Shown here piece after piece: positions 1 to 13,122 of a stretch of DNA of 64,000 nucleotides. The notes below the pieces were generated by a model, which saw only the letters and a list, made by a program, of their open reading frames with translations, made no database searches and was not told the DNA's origin. The stretch covers positions 1,788,001 through 1,852,000 of the forward strand of contig NZ_CP162488.1 in the NCBI RefSeq assembly GCF_041242975.1. Reading direction: 5' to 3'. The translations under genes were made by a program, and so were the position numbers. Each line of letters starts with the position of its first letter. The stretch's first letter is position 1. Source of the DNA: Xanthomonas sp. DAR 35659. GTDB lineage: Bacteria > Pseudomonadota > Gammaproteobacteria > Xanthomonadales > Xanthomonadaceae.

Positions 1-176
1 AGCGCAGGGGCGACGGGCGCGGCGGCAGGTGCGGGAGCCTGCTCTGCTGCCGGCGCGGACGGTGTAGTCGGCGCGGTGACCGGCGCGGTCGCCTGCGCCA
101 GCACGGTGGCGGCCGGCGCCAGCAGGCCGAGGCTGGCCAGGGCGAGAACGGCGAACTGACGCGGTACGTGCTTCAT
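1..176 (-). CDS. N-terminal part of an exported protein, cut by the window edge
   Basis: Reading from an ATG at 176, the first 58 residues form a signal peptide (MKHVPRQF, then a hydrophobic stretch ending near VLAQA) followed by an Ala/Pro/Thr-rich linker. The rest lies outside the window, so no domain is visible. In related genomes the gene downstream of purN often encodes a DUF3108 periplasmic protein; that identity is inferred from position only. It is co-directional with purN, 64 bp away. Confidence 0.55.
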   Translation of the reverse strand, partial: MKHVPRQFAVLALASLGLLAPAATVLAQATAPVTAPTTPSAPAAEQAPAPAAAPVAPA

Positions 177-240
177 GGGATCGGCGGCGAGGGAGGAGGG
201 GTTGGCGCGAACGTGCCGCAGCAGGGAGGCGGCCGCGGAT

Positions 241-894
241 TCAGGGAACGAGCATGCCCTGGCAATCTAGGCGCAGCGGACTAAACAGGCACTGACCGTC
301 GAGCCAGGCGCTCTCGTCCCGTTCAGCCAGGCGCCCCGCCGCGGCCAGGCGCAGCACGGCGCACAGCAACTGGTGCTCGCGCGGCAGCAGGCGTCGCGCC
401 AGATCGTCGGGGCCGTCGCCGGCCAGCACCGGCACCCGCGCCTGGGCGATCACCGCGCCGGCATCCAGTGCCGGCACCACGAAATGCACGCTGGCGCCGT
501 GTTCGGCGTCGCCGGCGGCGATCGCCTGCGCATGCGTGTGCAGGCCGCGGTACTTGGGCAGCAGCGAGGGGTGGATGTTGAGCAGGCGACCGGCGAAGCG
601 CTGCACGAACGCGTCGCCGAGGATGCGCATGTAGCCGGCGCAGACGATCCAGTCCGGCCGCGCGGCGGCGACCGCGTCGCCCAGCGCTTGATCGAAGGCG
701 GCGCGGTCGGGGAAGTCGCGCGGCGCGGCCGACCAGCGCAGCGCCGGCGCCACTTTGGCCAGCGCCGGCGCCTGCGCACGGTCGCTGAACACCCCGGTCA
801 CCTGCGCGTCCAGGGTGCCGGCGGCGATCGCATCGAGCAGCGCCTGCAGGTTGGAGCCGCGGCCGGAGACCAGCACCGCCAGTCGGATCGTCAT
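241..894 (-). CDS. purN: Phosphoribosylglycinamide formyltransferase (GART)
   Basis: Transfers a formyl group from 10-formyltetrahydrofolate to GAR in purine synthesis, in the cytosol. The protein has 217 residues, close to the usual length. The phosphate-binding SGRGSNL lies at residues 10-16. The catalytic triad is in place: N106 and H108 in NIHPSLLPKYRG, and D144 in PALDAG. It follows purM on the same strand, separated by two small membrane-protein genes, so the four probably form one transcription unit. The ATG start is 3 bp from the stop of the upstream membrane-protein gene. Confidence 0.96.
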   Translation of the reverse strand: MTIRLAVLVSGRGSNLQALLDAIAAGTLDAQVTGVFSDRAQAPALAKVAPALRWSAAPRDFPDRAAFDQALGDAVAAARPDWIVCAGYMRILGDAFVQRFAGRLLNIHPSLLPKYRGLHTHAQAIAAGDAEHGASVHFVVPALDAGAVIAQARVPVLAGDGPDDLARRLLPREHQLLCAVLRLAAAGRLAERDESAWLDGQCLFSPLRLDCQGMLVP

Positions 895-897
895 CGG

Positions 898-1338
898 CTA
901 GGCCTTCCGGAACAGGGCGGGGACGTCCGCGCGCTGCAGCACCAGCAGGGTCCACATGCCCAGCACCGTGCCCAACGGAAACTCCAGGCAGGTCAGCACG
1001 GCAACGGCGTTGCACAGCAGCCGTTGGCGGCGCGCGCGTAGCGCGCGCGCCGCCAGCACTTTCAGCGCCAGCGAGACCAGCCCGAACCCCAGCAGCACCG
1101 ACAGCATCACGATCGCCACCATGCCGGCCTGGGCCTGCTCCGCGCTCTGGCCGACGGCGTTGAGCTGGGCTTCCTCATGCACGCCGTAGGCCAGGAAGCC
1201 GGCCACCAGCAACAGCAACACGATCTGCACGCCCGCGGTCACGGCGTACAGGATCGCCAGGGTGTCCAGTTCGGCGCCGGTACGCGCCGCATCGGCGCCG
1301 GCAGTGTGGGCGGAGGGAAGGGGTGGGGGAAGCGCCAT
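898..1338 (-). CDS. Small inner-membrane protein of unknown function
   Basis: 146 residues from ATG at 1338. Three hydrophobic segments are visible: about residues 25-53 (LAILYAVTAGVQIVLLLLVA), 70-100 (MVAIVMLSVLLGFGLVSLAL) and 110-138 (VAVLTCLEFPLGTVLGMWTL). The N-terminus is Pro/Ala-rich and cytoplasm-like. No catalytic motif was seen. The gene sits tightly between the YjdF-like gene (8 bp upstream) and purN (3 bp downstream), which suggests co-transcription with the purine genes but not a purine role. Similar small membrane proteins are common and uncharacterised. Confidence 0.75.
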   Translation of the reverse strand: MALPPPLPSAHTAGADAARTGAELDTLAILYAVTAGVQIVLLLLVAGFLAYGVHEEAQLNAVGQSAEQAQAGMVAIVMLSVLLGFGLVSLALKVLAARALRARRQRLLCNAVAVLTCLEFPLGTVLGMWTLLVLQRADVPALFRKA

Positions 1339-1346
1339 CGTGCGTC

Positions 1347-1970
1347 TCAGCGGGAGGAGGGAAGCGGACGTGCGCGGCGTCGCCAGGGCCAGGCGCTGGC
1401 GCAACCGAGGGTGGCCAGCAGCATGTCCATGTGCGCGTCCCAGGGGTCGCCCTGCTGACCGTTGTAGGACTCGGCCTGCTCGGGCGACAGCAGCAGCGCG
1501 ATCGCCCATTCCAGCCATTCGTACAGCAGGCTGGCGCACATGATCGCCATCGTCGCCAGCACGAAGGCCTGCCGCGGGGTCAGCGCCGGCCAGCGCTGGC
1601 GTGCGTACTCGCGCAGCGCCGGCGCGAAGCACAGCCCGAACAGCAGATGGATCAGGCGGTCGGTGTGGTTGCGTTGCCAGCCGAACGCCGCATTCGGCGA
1701 CCAGCCGCTCAGCGCGCGCAGCCATTGGTCGTAGGGCACATTGGAGTACAGCCAGTGCGCGGCGACGTTGTGCACGCTGATGAAGCCGCAGATCGCGGCG
1801 AAATGCGAGGTGCGCAGCGGCCAGCGGCGGTCGTGCCAGACCAGCCAGCCGAGGCCCAGCACCGCCAGCGAACTGTGCATCGCCTGTTCCGCCGGCCACA
1901 GCGGATGCACCCAACTGGCGGCGAACACCGCCAGGGTCAGCGCCAGCCAGGCGCGCTTGGCCGGCGCCAT
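1347..1970 (-). CDS. DUF2238 (YjdF-type) inner-membrane protein
   Basis: 207 residues with about five to six hydrophobic helices. Family-like sequence includes RNHTDRLIHLLFGLCFAPALRE in the middle and YEWLEWAIALL plus QGDPWDAHMDMLLATLG near the C-terminus. The conserved acidic and histidine residues in the last segment (WDAHMDM) are typical of the DUF2238/YjdF family of putative membrane proteins, whose function is unknown. It starts 7 bp downstream of the purM stop codon on the same strand, so it is likely co-transcribed with purM. Confidence 0.85.
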   Translation of the reverse strand: MAPAKRAWLALTLAVFAASWVHPLWPAEQAMHSSLAVLGLGWLVWHDRRWPLRTSHFAAICGFISVHNVAAHWLYSNVPYDQWLRALSGWSPNAAFGWQRNHTDRLIHLLFGLCFAPALREYARQRWPALTPRQAFVLATMAIMCASLLYEWLEWAIALLLSPEQAESYNGQQGDPWDAHMDMLLATLGCASAWPWRRRARPLPSSR

Positions 1971-1976
1971 GCGCCG

Positions 1977-3035
1977 TTAGCCGATGTGCACGCGTTCGCC
2001 GGCGCCGGCCGCCACCACCGCGCCGATCTGCCAGTGCGCCAGGCCCAGCGTGTCCAGGCTGCGTTCCAGCGCGGCGACCTGGTCGGGCGCGGCCACCAGC
2101 ACGAAGCCGATGCCGCAGTTGAAGGTGCGCCACATCTCGCTGTCGGCGACCGCGCCTTCGCGCTGCAGCCACGCGAACACCGGCGGCAGGCTCCAGGCGC
2201 TGGCGCGGATATCCAGGCCCAGCCCGTCGGGGATCACCCGGATGATGTTCTCGGTCAGGCCGCCGCCGGTGATGTGCGCCATGGCGTGGATGCCGTCGGC
2301 GTGGTCGCCGCGCAACAGCGACAGGATCGGCTTGACGTACAACGCGGTCGGCGCCATCAGCGCGTCGGCCAGGGTGGTGCCGCCGACCCGCAGCTCGGCC
2401 GGGCGCCCGGCGCGGTCGTAGATGCGGCGGATCAGCGAATAGCCGTTGGAATGCGGGCCGGAGGAGGCGATGCCGATCAGCACGTCGCCCTGGCGCACCT
2501 TGGCGCCGTCGAGCAACTGCGACTTCTCCACCGCGCCGACGGTGAAGCCGGCCAGGTCGTACTCGCCCGGCGGGTACATGTCGGGCATTTCCGCGGTCTC
2601 GCCGCCGATCAGCGCGCAACCGGCCAGTTCGCAGCCGCGGGCGATGCCGCCGACCACCGCCACGGTGGTTTCCACGTCGAGCTTGCCGGTGGCGAAGTAG
2701 TCCAGGAAGAACAGCGGCTCGGCGCCCTGCACCAGCACGTCGTTGACGCACATGCCGACCAGGTCGATGCCGATGCTGTCGTGCCGGCCCAACTGTTGCG
2801 CCAGCTTCAGCTTGGTGCCGACGCCGTCGGTGCCGGACACCAGCACCGGCTCGCGGTACTTGCCGGACAGGTCGAACAGCGCGCCGAAACCGCCCAGTCC
2901 GCCCATCACTTCCGGGCGGAAACTGCGCTTGACCAGGGGTTTGATGCGTTCGACGACGGCATTGCCGGCGTCGATGTCGACGCCGGCGTCGCGGTAGGTC
3001 AACGGGGCGGCGGCGGGGGGCTGGGGAGTGGTCAC
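1977..3035 (-). CDS. purM: Phosphoribosylformylglycinamidine cyclo-ligase (AIR synthetase)
   Basis: Closes the imidazole ring of AIR from FGAM using ATP. Recognisable AIRS blocks include [13 protein letters not shown] at the start, [41 protein letters not shown] (shown here split as [12 protein letters not shown] and [14 protein letters not shown]), [11 protein letters not shown] and [13 protein letters not shown]. The family usually begins just before [12 protein letters not shown], so I chose the GTG at 3035 (352 residues). An in-frame ATG at 3080 would add 15 residues of Pro-rich sequence and cannot be excluded. It is divergent from the DUF2066 gene across about 95 bp, which must hold both promoters. 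Confidence 0.95.
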   Translation of the reverse strand: MTTPQPPAAAPLTYRDAGVDIDAGNAVVERIKPLVKRSFRPEVMGGLGGFGALFDLSGKYREPVLVSGTDGVGTKLKLAQQLGRHDSIGIDLVGMCVNDVLVQGAEPLFFLDYFATGKLDVETTVAVVGGIARGCELAGCALIGGETAEMPDMYPPGEYDLAGFTVGAVEKSQLLDGAKVRQGDVLIGIASSGPHSNGYSLIRRIYDRAGRPAELRVGGTTLADALMAPTALYVKPILSLLRGDHADGIHAMAHITGGGLTENIIRVIPDGLGLDIRASAWSLPPVFAWLQREGAVADSEMWRTFNCGIGFVLVAAPDQVAALERSLDTLGLAHWQIGAVVAAGAGERVHIG

Positions 3036-3130
3036 GGGCGGCGGGGTCGGCGGAAAGACGGCGATTTTAACAGGCCGCATTGGCGCTAGGCCCGCATTCG
3101 GGCAACAATTCGCCCCGGATACGCCGAGCA

Positions 3131-4249
3131 ATGGACCCTTCGATGCGCCGCAGCCTTGCCTTACTCCTGTCTTTCGCGTTGTGCCTCCCCGCCGCGGCCG
3201 CCCTGGCCCAAGCCGGTCTGCGCACCGAAGGCGACGTTGCCGGTGCGCAAGGTCCCTACGATGCCGAGGTGCCGGTCAACAGCCAGAGCGAGGGCGACCG
3301 CAACGGCGCCCTGGCGCGCGCGCTGGGCGCGGTGCTGGGCAAGATCTCCGGCGACCGCACGGTGATGGCGCGCCCCGGGGTCACCCAGGCGCTGCGCAAC
3401 GCCAAGAACTTCGTCGACAGCTACGACTACCGGCAGGACCAGGGCACCTCGCCGAGCGGCGCACCCACCTTCCGCACCACGCTGATCGCGCGGTTCCGGC
3501 AGAGCGACGTCGATGGCCTGGCCGCGGCGCTGGGCCTGCCGCTGTGGCCGCAGCCGCGGCCCAAGCCGGTGCTGTGGCTGGCGATCGACGACGGCAGCGG
3601 TCCGCGCCTGGTCGGCGTGCAGCAGTCCAATGCCGCGCGCAGCGTGCTGGACCGGGCGATCGAGCGCGGCTACCGGCTGGGCCTGCCCGGCGGCAGCGCC
3701 GCCGAGCAGGCGCTGGTCGGCGCGATCTGGCGCCAGGATACCGCCGCGGTGGCCAACGCCTCCTCGCGCTACAGCCCGCCGATGCAATTGATCGGCAAGC
3801 TGTACCGCAACAAGTCCGGCGGCTGGACCGCCGACTGGGTGTTCGTCGACAGCGGCAAGACCCTGGCCAGTTGGTCGGTCAGCGACGCCGACGCGCGCCG
3901 CGCGATCGCCTCCGGCGCCGACGGCGCCGCCGACGCGCTGGTCAAGCGCTACGCCAAGGCCGCCAGCACCGGACCGGCCGGCGTCTACCGGGTCGCGATC
4001 AGCGGCATCCGCAGCGCCGACGACTACCTGCGCGTGGCGGCGACGCTGCAGAACACCTCGGTGGTACGGCGGATCGTGCCGATCCAGGCCAGCGGCGACC
4101 GCCTGGAACTGGATCTCGATCTGATCAGCGGCGTGTCCGGGCTCAACCGCATGCTCGGCACCGACAGCCCGCTGCAGCCGCTGACCGCGCCGACCGACGG
4201 CGGGCCGATCATCCTCAATACCGAGCGCACGGAGTATCAGCTCAAATGA
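3131..4249 (+). CDS. Exported DUF2066 protein
   Basis: 372 residues beginning with a clear signal peptide ([24 protein letters not shown], written here only to show its hydrophobic core [18 protein letters not shown]). The mature part has the DUF2066 look: an early segment [27 protein letters not shown] region, a Tyr/Gln-rich [12 protein letters not shown], and a C-terminal [14 protein letters not shown]. Function of the family is unknown; the location is periplasmic. A second ATG at 3143 also fits the signal peptide. Its stop overlaps the start of the permease gene by four bases (ATGA), showing translational coupling into the permease-hda unit. Confidence 0.85.
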   Translation: MDPSMRRSLALLLSFALCLPAAAALAQAGLRTEGDVAGAQGPYDAEVPVNSQSEGDRNGALARALGAVLGKISGDRTVMARPGVTQALRNAKNFVDSYDYRQDQGTSPSGAPTFRTTLIARFRQSDVDGLAAALGLPLWPQPRPKPVLWLAIDDGSGPRLVGVQQSNAARSVLDRAIERGYRLGLPGGSAAEQALVGAIWRQDTAAVANASSRYSPPMQLIGKLYRNKSGGWTADWVFVDSGKTLASWSVSDADARRAIASGADGAADALVKRYAKAASTGPAGVYRVAISGIRSADDYLRVAATLQNTSVVRRIVPIQASGDRLELDLDLISGVSGLNRMLGTDSPLQPLTAPTDGGPIILNTERTEYQLK

Positions 4250-5415
4250 CGCTGTCCCCGGAAGCGGAAATCGCCCTGTTCCTGCGCCGCCTGAAATGGG
4301 CCGCGGTGATCCTGGGCGTGCTGTGGGTGGTGGCGCTGCTGGCGCCGATCCTGACCCCGTTCGTGCTGGCGCTGCTGCTGGGCTGGCTCGGCGACCCGCT
4401 GGTCGATCGCCTGGAGCGCGCCGGGCGCTCGCGCAACATGGCGGTGACCCTGGTGTTCGTGCTGATGCTGCTGCTGCTGGTACTGGCATTGGTGATCCTG
4501 GTGCCGATGCTGGAGCGGCAGATCGTCACCTTCATCGACGTGCTGCCGCAGGCGCGCGACTGGTTCACCGGCACCGCGATCCCGTGGGCCGAGCAGAAGA
4601 CCGGCCTGCAGCTGATGGCCTGGCTGGACCCGGAGCGGCTGATCGAGTGGATCCGCGGCCACTGGCAACAGGCCGGCGGCGTCGCCGCGACCTTCTTCGG
4701 CTACCTGTCGCGCTCGGGCTTCGCGATGGTCACCTGGGTGGTGAACCTGGTGCTGCTGCCGATCCTGACCTTCTACTTCCTGCGCGACTGGGACATCCTG
4801 GTCGAGCGCGTGGCCGCGACCATCCCGCGCAACCACGTCGCCACCGTCAGCCGCCTGGCGCGGCAGTCCAACGAGGTGCTGGGCGCGTTCATCCGCGGCC
4901 AGTTCCTGGTGATGCTGGCGCTGGGCGTGATCTACGCCGGCGGACTGAGTCTGGTCGGGCTCAAGCTGGGCCTGCTGATCGGCATCGTCGCCGGCCTGAT
5001 CAGCTTCATTCCCTACCTGGGCGCGACCACCGGCATCCTGCTGGCGGTGCTGGCCGCGCTGGTCCAGGCCAAGGGCTTCGACTTGCAGTTGCTGATCTTG
5101 GTCGGCGTGGTGTTCACCGTCGGCCAGTTGCTGGAGAGCTACGTGCTGACCCCGCGCATCGTCGGCGACAAGATCGGCCTGCACCCGGTGGCGGTGATCT
5201 TCGCGGTGATGGCAGGCGGACAGCTGTTCGGCTTCCTCGGCATGCTGCTGGCGCTGCCGGTGGCGGCGGTGGCCAACGTGCTGTTGCACTACCTGCACGA
5301 GCAGTACCGGCAGAGCGACCTGTATGCCGGCGAGAAGTCGGCGATCCTGCTCGATGCCGGCGCCGAGCGGGTGGCGCTGATCGAAGTGCCGCCGCGCACT
5401 CCCGATCAGCCGTGA
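4246..5415 (+). CDS. AI-2E family permease (PurR/PerM-like)
   Basis: 389-residue polytopic membrane protein with about eight hydrophobic segments. Signature regions are ILTPFVLALLLGWLGDPLVDRLE near the N-terminus, ILTFYFLRDWD in the middle, and FIRGQFLVMLALGVIY, GLISFIPYLGATTG and LTPRIVGDKIGLHPVAVIFAV in the C-terminal half, all typical of the AI-2E transporter family. Members export diverse small solutes or ions; the substrate here is unknown. Its start overlaps the DUF2066 stop (ATGA) and its stop overlaps the hda start (GTGA), so the three genes are translationally coupled. Confidence 0.9.
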   Translation: MTLSPEAEIALFLRRLKWAAVILGVLWVVALLAPILTPFVLALLLGWLGDPLVDRLERAGRSRNMAVTLVFVLMLLLLVLALVILVPMLERQIVTFIDVLPQARDWFTGTAIPWAEQKTGLQLMAWLDPERLIEWIRGHWQQAGGVAATFFGYLSRSGFAMVTWVVNLVLLPILTFYFLRDWDILVERVAATIPRNHVATVSRLARQSNEVLGAFIRGQFLVMLALGVIYAGGLSLVGLKLGLLIGIVAGLISFIPYLGATTGILLAVLAALVQAKGFDLQLLILVGVVFTVGQLLESYVLTPRIVGDKIGLHPVAVIFAVMAGGQLFGFLGMLLALPVAAVANVLLHYLHEQYRQSDLYAGEKSAILLDAGAERVALIEVPPRTPDQP

Positions 5416-6131
5416 GCGTGCCGCAGCTGCCGTTGACGTTGCGCGCGCCGCCGGAGCAGCGCCTGGACCGCTATGTCGGCGCGCCGGCGGGATTGCTGGC
5501 GCAACTGCAGGCCGTCGCCGACGGGCGCGACGGCGACTGGATCTACCTGGCCGGTCCCGCCGGCACCGGCAAGACCCATCTGGCGCTGGCGCTGCGCGCG
5601 GCCGCCGAGCAGGCCGAGCGCAGCGCCGCCTACCTGCCGCTGCAGGCCGCGGCGGGGCGCTTGCGCGATGCGCTGGAGGCGATGGAAGGACGCGACCTGG
5701 TCGCGCTGGATGGCGTGGAGGCGATCGCCGGGCAGCGCGAGGACGAAGTGGCGCTGTTCGATTTCCACAACCGCGCGCGCAGCGCCGGGGTGACCCTGTT
5801 CTACACCGCGCAGGCGATGCCTGACGGCCTGGCGCTGCAACTGCCGGACCTGCGCTCGCGGCTGGCGCAGTGCACGCGCATCGCGCTGGCGCCGCTGGAC
5901 GACGCGGGCCGCGCCGCGGTGCTGCGCGAGCGCGCGCAACGCCGTGGCCTGGTGCTGGAGGACGCGGCGATCGACTGGCTGCTGACTCACGCCGGCCGCG
6001 ACCTGGCCGGCCTGGTCGCGCTGCTGGAGCGGCTGGACCGCGAATCGCTGGCGGCGCAACGGCGGGTGACGGTGCCGTTTTTGCGCAGGCTGGGAATCGG
6101 GAGTGGGGAATCGGGAATGGGGAAAGGCTGA
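5412..6131 (+). CDS. hda: DnaA regulatory inactivator Hda
   Basis: 239 residues, a single AAA+ domain like DnaA domain III. It starts at a GTG overlapping the permease stop. An N-terminal QLPLTL matches the clamp-binding motif of Hda (QLSLPL in E. coli), followed by Walker A GPAGTGKTH and the Walker B-like LVALDGVEAI. The family role is to bind the sliding clamp and stimulate ATP hydrolysis by DnaA after initiation. The last residues (GIGSGESGMGKG) are encoded by the GGGAATC/GGGAATG repeat that has replaced the normal 3' end; everything after PFLRRL looks foreign. Confidence 0.9.
   Translation: MSVPQLPLTLRAPPEQRLDRYVGAPAGLLAQLQAVADGRDGDWIYLAGPAGTGKTHLALALRAAAEQAERSAAYLPLQAAAGRLRDALEAMEGRDLVALDGVEAIAGQREDEVALFDFHNRARSAGVTLFYTAQAMPDGLALQLPDLRSRLAQCTRIALAPLDDAGRAAVLRERAQRRGLVLEDAAIDWLLTHAGRDLAGLVALLERLDRESLAAQRRVTVPFLRRLGIGSGESGMGKG
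6092..6125 (+). repeat. GGGAATC-type heptamer repeat overlapping the hda 3' end
   Basis: About five units of GGGAATC, GGGAGTG or GGGAATG in tandem. They encode the last residues of Hda and lie 205 bp from an inverted copy at 6331-6363, so the pair could fold as a long stem in either transcript. Confidence 0.85.
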
Positions 6132-6323
6132 CCCCCGCAACCGGAGGCCGCGCTGCGGAATTCGATAAGGACAGCGGTTCGCACTGCGTGACGGAGCGCA
6201 GCGCCCCCTGATCTTCCAAAGATTTCACCGACATCTACGCAGCTGTGCCGCGTGTTGTGCTCTGAATCGACGTCTTCTAGCGATGCCCGCGCGCCACCGC
6301 GGCGTGGGCATCCCGCGGGAGCC

Positions 6324-10260
<3,937 letters not shown>

Positions 10261-10312
10261 GCAGCTCCGGGTGTCGCGAAAGAGAGGGCGCCCATTCTAC
10301 GCCCCGGCTCCT

Positions 10313-10332
10313 GTGTAGGGTTTTTCCTACAC
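10313..10332. promoter_or_regulatory. Inverted repeat in the M20/comEA divergent spacer
   Basis: GTGTAGG-6-CCTACAC is a perfect 7-bp inverted repeat between the divergent starts at 10260 and 10463. A spacer of six with a T-run in the loop could be an operator or a short hairpin. No regulator can be named. Confidence 0.4.
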
Positions 10333-10462
10333 GAGGGCGCGCCGTTTACCTGCTGTTTGGAAAGGGCGTTGGCGATAGGCTGTACCCATGTGGCGAGAGA
10401 TGCTTTCGACACCGGCAGGAGAAGCCGGTGACGTCCCCATCCAAGTCACAAGGAGTGTTGCC

Positions 10463-10795
10463 ATGCAGTCTTTTATCGTGGTCCTGAAGTCCCTGGTCCT
10501 CGCGTTGCTGCTGACCGGTTCCGCGCTCGCCGCGGACAAGGTCAACATCAACTCCGCTAGCGCAGCGGAAATCGACCGGGTGTTGCTGAACGTGGGTGCC
10601 GCCAAGGCACAGGCGATCGTCGACTACCGACAGGCACACGGGCCCTTCAAGAGTGCCGAGGACCTGGCACTGGTGAAGGGGATCGGACTCAAGACGGTCG
10701 AACGGAACCACGACCGGATCGAAGTGGGAGCCACGAAGGCGACCACGCCGACGGCCGCCAAGACGGCAGCCGCGAAGCCGGTGGAAAGGCGTTAA
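10463..10795 (+). CDS. comEA: ComEA-type helix-hairpin-helix DNA-binding protein
   Basis: 110 residues: signal peptide ending at ALAAD, then one helix-hairpin-helix pair (VNINSASAAEIDRVL and LVKGIGLKTVERN) and a Thr/Ala/Lys tail. ComEA binds double-stranded DNA in the periplasm and ratchets it inward during natural transformation. The start follows an AAGGAG ribosome site by eight bases. It is longer than minimal ComEA by a flexible basic tail (ATTPTAAKTAAAKP). It stands alone, as is usual in this group, and is followed by a rho-independent terminator. Confidence 0.9.
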   Translation: MQSFIVVLKSLVLALLLTGSALAADKVNINSASAAEIDRVLLNVGAAKAQAIVDYRQAHGPFKSAEDLALVKGIGLKTVERNHDRIEVGATKATTPTAAKTAAAKPVERR

Positions 10796-10932
10796 ACGGA
10801 TTTGAACGGTAAACGGATTTACGGCAGTCAAGGGATTTGAAGGAAAAGATACGGCTGGCGCAGGATGCGCGGTCGCGACCTCGCTGAGCAGGACGCGCAG
10901 GGGGGAGGCAGGAAGCCGACAAGGACGTACAT

Positions 10933-10978
10933 CGTCGCCCGGTGTTGCACAGTGACGTGCAGCCGGGCGACGTTTTTT
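10933..10978 (+). terminator. Rho-independent terminator downstream of comEA
   Basis: Perfect 10-bp stem CGTCGCCCGG (10933-10942) with CCGGGCGACG (10963-10972), a 20-base loop and six T residues at 10973-10978. It lies about 140 bp after the comEA stop. Confidence 0.8.
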
Positions 10979-11480
10979 ATGGACGATGGTTTTTCTGCGG
11001 CGGGCGAGATGCTGGTCGTTTGCAGGATGGTATCGGCGGGCTGACGTCGCGGTGGCGCAGGTCGGGTGCGACGTTATCGAGAGAGACAGGTCGACGACGA
11101 AGTCCGCGCCACCTGGGGCCTGTCCGTCGCTGCGGCGCCGTCGGCTGTGCTGGGCGCAACGATGCGTCGGGGGCGCGCGAGCTTCAGCGGCATCGCCGGC
11201 GACCACTGACCAAGCACGAAGGCACAACGCGCCGGCTGCTTCGCGGCTCGCCGGCTCACGTTCCGGCCCAGGATGGGCGGGCGCGCCAATCCGGATGCAG
11301 GTGTGTCCGGTCGGGACGGATAGCGTGCCCGCCACCTTTGCCCAGCCCCTCTAGCGTGCCCTCGTCGGCGATGGAGCGCCCGTGTCATCGAACGACGCAT
11401 CTACGTGCGGTCCGGGGCGGGCGCAGGCGTCGCGCGGTCACAGTGCATCCCGGTCCATCAGGATCGGGCAGAATGCGCCG
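10979..11480. other. About 500 bp without a recognisable gene
   Basis: Between the comEA terminator and the HutD-like gene. Several open frames exist on both strands but none reads like a known family and their codon choice is unlike the neighbours. The region may contain a decayed gene; nothing specific can be claimed. Confidence 0.4.
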
Positions 11481-12092
11481 ATGGACTGGTCCACGTTTCC
11501 TTCGCGGGTGATTCCCGCCAACGACTACCGCCGCGAGCGCTGGCGCAACGGACTGGGCTGGACCCGCGAGATCCTGCGCCTGCCGCCGTCCGATGGCGAC
11601 GACTGGCTGTTGCGCCTGTCGATCGCCGAGATCGAGCAGGATGCGGCCTTTTCCAGCTTCCCCGGCATCGACCGGGAACTGGTGCTGCTGCGCGGCGCCG
11701 GCTTGCGCCTGCGGTTCGACGACGGTGCCGAACATCTGCTGGAGCCGCCGTACGCGCGCCTGCGCTTCGCCGGCGAGCGTCCGCTGCGCGGCGAGCTGCT
11801 GGACGGCCCGACCCACGATTTCAACCTGATGTGGCGCCGCGATCGCGTGCGCGCGCAACTGCTGCACCGGCCACTGGTCGGGCCGATGCTGTTCTTCGCC
11901 GAACCGGGTGTCGGTTGGGTCGTTCATCTCCTGGCAGGCCAGGCGCGCTTCGATGCGGACTGCGGATTGCCGCCGCTGGCCGCCGGCGACAGCGCCTGGT
12001 TGAGCGCGGATCGCAGGCAGCGCTTCGCTTTGAGCGGGGGTGGCGAGTTGCTCGCGATCCGCGTCGAACCGCTGTCGACGCCCGCGGACTGA
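11481..12092 (+). CDS. HutD/Ves family cupin protein
   Basis: 203 residues. The N-terminal WRNGLGWTREI and DWLLRLSIAEIEQDAAFSSFPGIDRELVLLRG blocks (each shorter than the limit when taken as WLLRLSIAEIEQ and FSSFPGIDRELVLL) are the signature of HutD/Ves. The family folds as a double cupin; HutD sits in histidine-utilisation operons and Ves is cold-induced, but no enzyme activity is established. No hut genes are present here. I used the ATG at 11481; an earlier frame start would add unrelated residues. Confidence 0.85.
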   Translation: MDWSTFPSRVIPANDYRRERWRNGLGWTREILRLPPSDGDDWLLRLSIAEIEQDAAFSSFPGIDRELVLLRGAGLRLRFDDGAEHLLEPPYARLRFAGERPLRGELLDGPTHDFNLMWRRDRVRAQLLHRPLVGPMLFFAEPGVGWVVHLLAGQARFDADCGLPPLAAGDSAWLSADRRQRFALSGGGELLAIRVEPLSTPAD

Positions 12093-12144
12093 GCGCGCGG
12101 CCGGGCGCGCGCGGCGCTTGCAGCGCTGCCGCCGAGCGCGTCCA

Positions 12145-12924
12145 ATGCGCGAACGCGGCCGTCCCGTAGCCGTGCGGTGGGATCGACAGGTGGCCTCGGA
12201 CAGCAGCAGGTGGGTGGCGAACGTTCTGGTGGTGGACGACGATGCCGCTTCGCGCACGCGAATCGGCGACTATCTGGCCCGCTTCAACCTGCGGGCGCAT
12301 GGCGTCGAGGGCGGCGTGAGGATGTACGCACAGCTGGCGGCCGAACGCTACGACGTGGTGCTGATCGATGCCGGCCTCGGTGGCGGAGAAGGGTTGGAGC
12401 TATGTCGGCAGTTGCGCGACCGCGGCGGTGTGGCGATCGTGATGATGGCCGAGCAGGCGGAGGCGGTGGATCGCGTGATCGGGCTGGACCTGGGCGCGGA
12501 CGACTACCTCGGCGGGACGCTGGACCTGCGCGAACTGGTCGCGCGCATCAATGCGGTGTTGCGGCGTACCCGGGCGGCGCAGGCCGCCGCGTCGTCGCCG
12601 CCCGGCACGTGGCAGGTCGACACCTACCGCCACCAGGCGGTAACGCCGGACGGCCGCGCGATTCCCCTGTCGCCCAGCGAACTGCGGTTGATGGCGGTGT
12701 TCCTCGAACAGCCGGGCCATGTGCTCAGCCGCGACGACCTGCGCGCGGCGATCGGCGAAGGCGACGGCACCGTTCCCCAGGGCGGGCGTGGCATCGATCT
12801 GCAGGTGTCGCGCCTGCGACAGAAGCTGGGCGACGACCCACTGGTGCCGCAGTGGATACGCACGGTGCGCGGCAAGGGCTACCTGTTCGAACCGCAGCGG
12901 TTGGGCACGCGCGCGGCGCGTTGA
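12145..12924 (+). CDS. OmpR-family response regulator with degenerate receiver
   Basis: Receiver domain begins at NVLVVDDDAASR, with the acidic pocket and the candidate phospho-Asp in YDVVLIDAGLGGG. However, the usual Thr of strand 4 is Met (IVMMAEQ instead of the LTA type) and the invariant Lys-Pro after GADDYL is Gly-Gly-Thr. The C-terminal winged helix is intact (LSPSELRLMAVFLEQPGHVLSR and RGKGYLF). No histidine kinase is adjacent. Start is uncertain: ATG at 12145 gives 259 residues; GTG at 12214 gives 236 and begins right at the domain. Known for the family: Thr and Lys relay phosphorylation; loss suggests phosphorylation-independent action (inference). Confidence 0.85.
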   Translation: MRERGRPVAVRWDRQVASDSSRWVANVLVVDDDAASRTRIGDYLARFNLRAHGVEGGVRMYAQLAAERYDVVLIDAGLGGGEGLELCRQLRDRGGVAIVMMAEQAEAVDRVIGLDLGADDYLGGTLDLRELVARINAVLRRTRAAQAAASSPPGTWQVDTYRHQAVTPDGRAIPLSPSELRLMAVFLEQPGHVLSRDDLRAAIGEGDGTVPQGGRGIDLQVSRLRQKLGDDPLVPQWIRTVRGKGYLFEPQRLGTRAAR

Positions 12925-13122
12925 TCCCTGCTTGCCCCTGCATGCAGTCGACGAGACGCGGCGGCGCGGGCAGCGGCAGGCGTCCGCATCTCCAAGGATT
13001 CGATCGTCGCGGCACAGGCAGATCAACTGCCTGCGAGTGGCTTGGATCGTTCTTCTGGGTTATTGGAGAGATGAATTGCCGCATCTCGGATGCGCGCAAT
13101 CATCGAGTCAAAAGGAACTGGA

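Noticed and set aside
10979..11400. Several 60-190-codon open frames in the comEA/HutD spacer
   Set aside because: None resembles a known protein, they overlap each other on both strands, and no ribosome site stands out.
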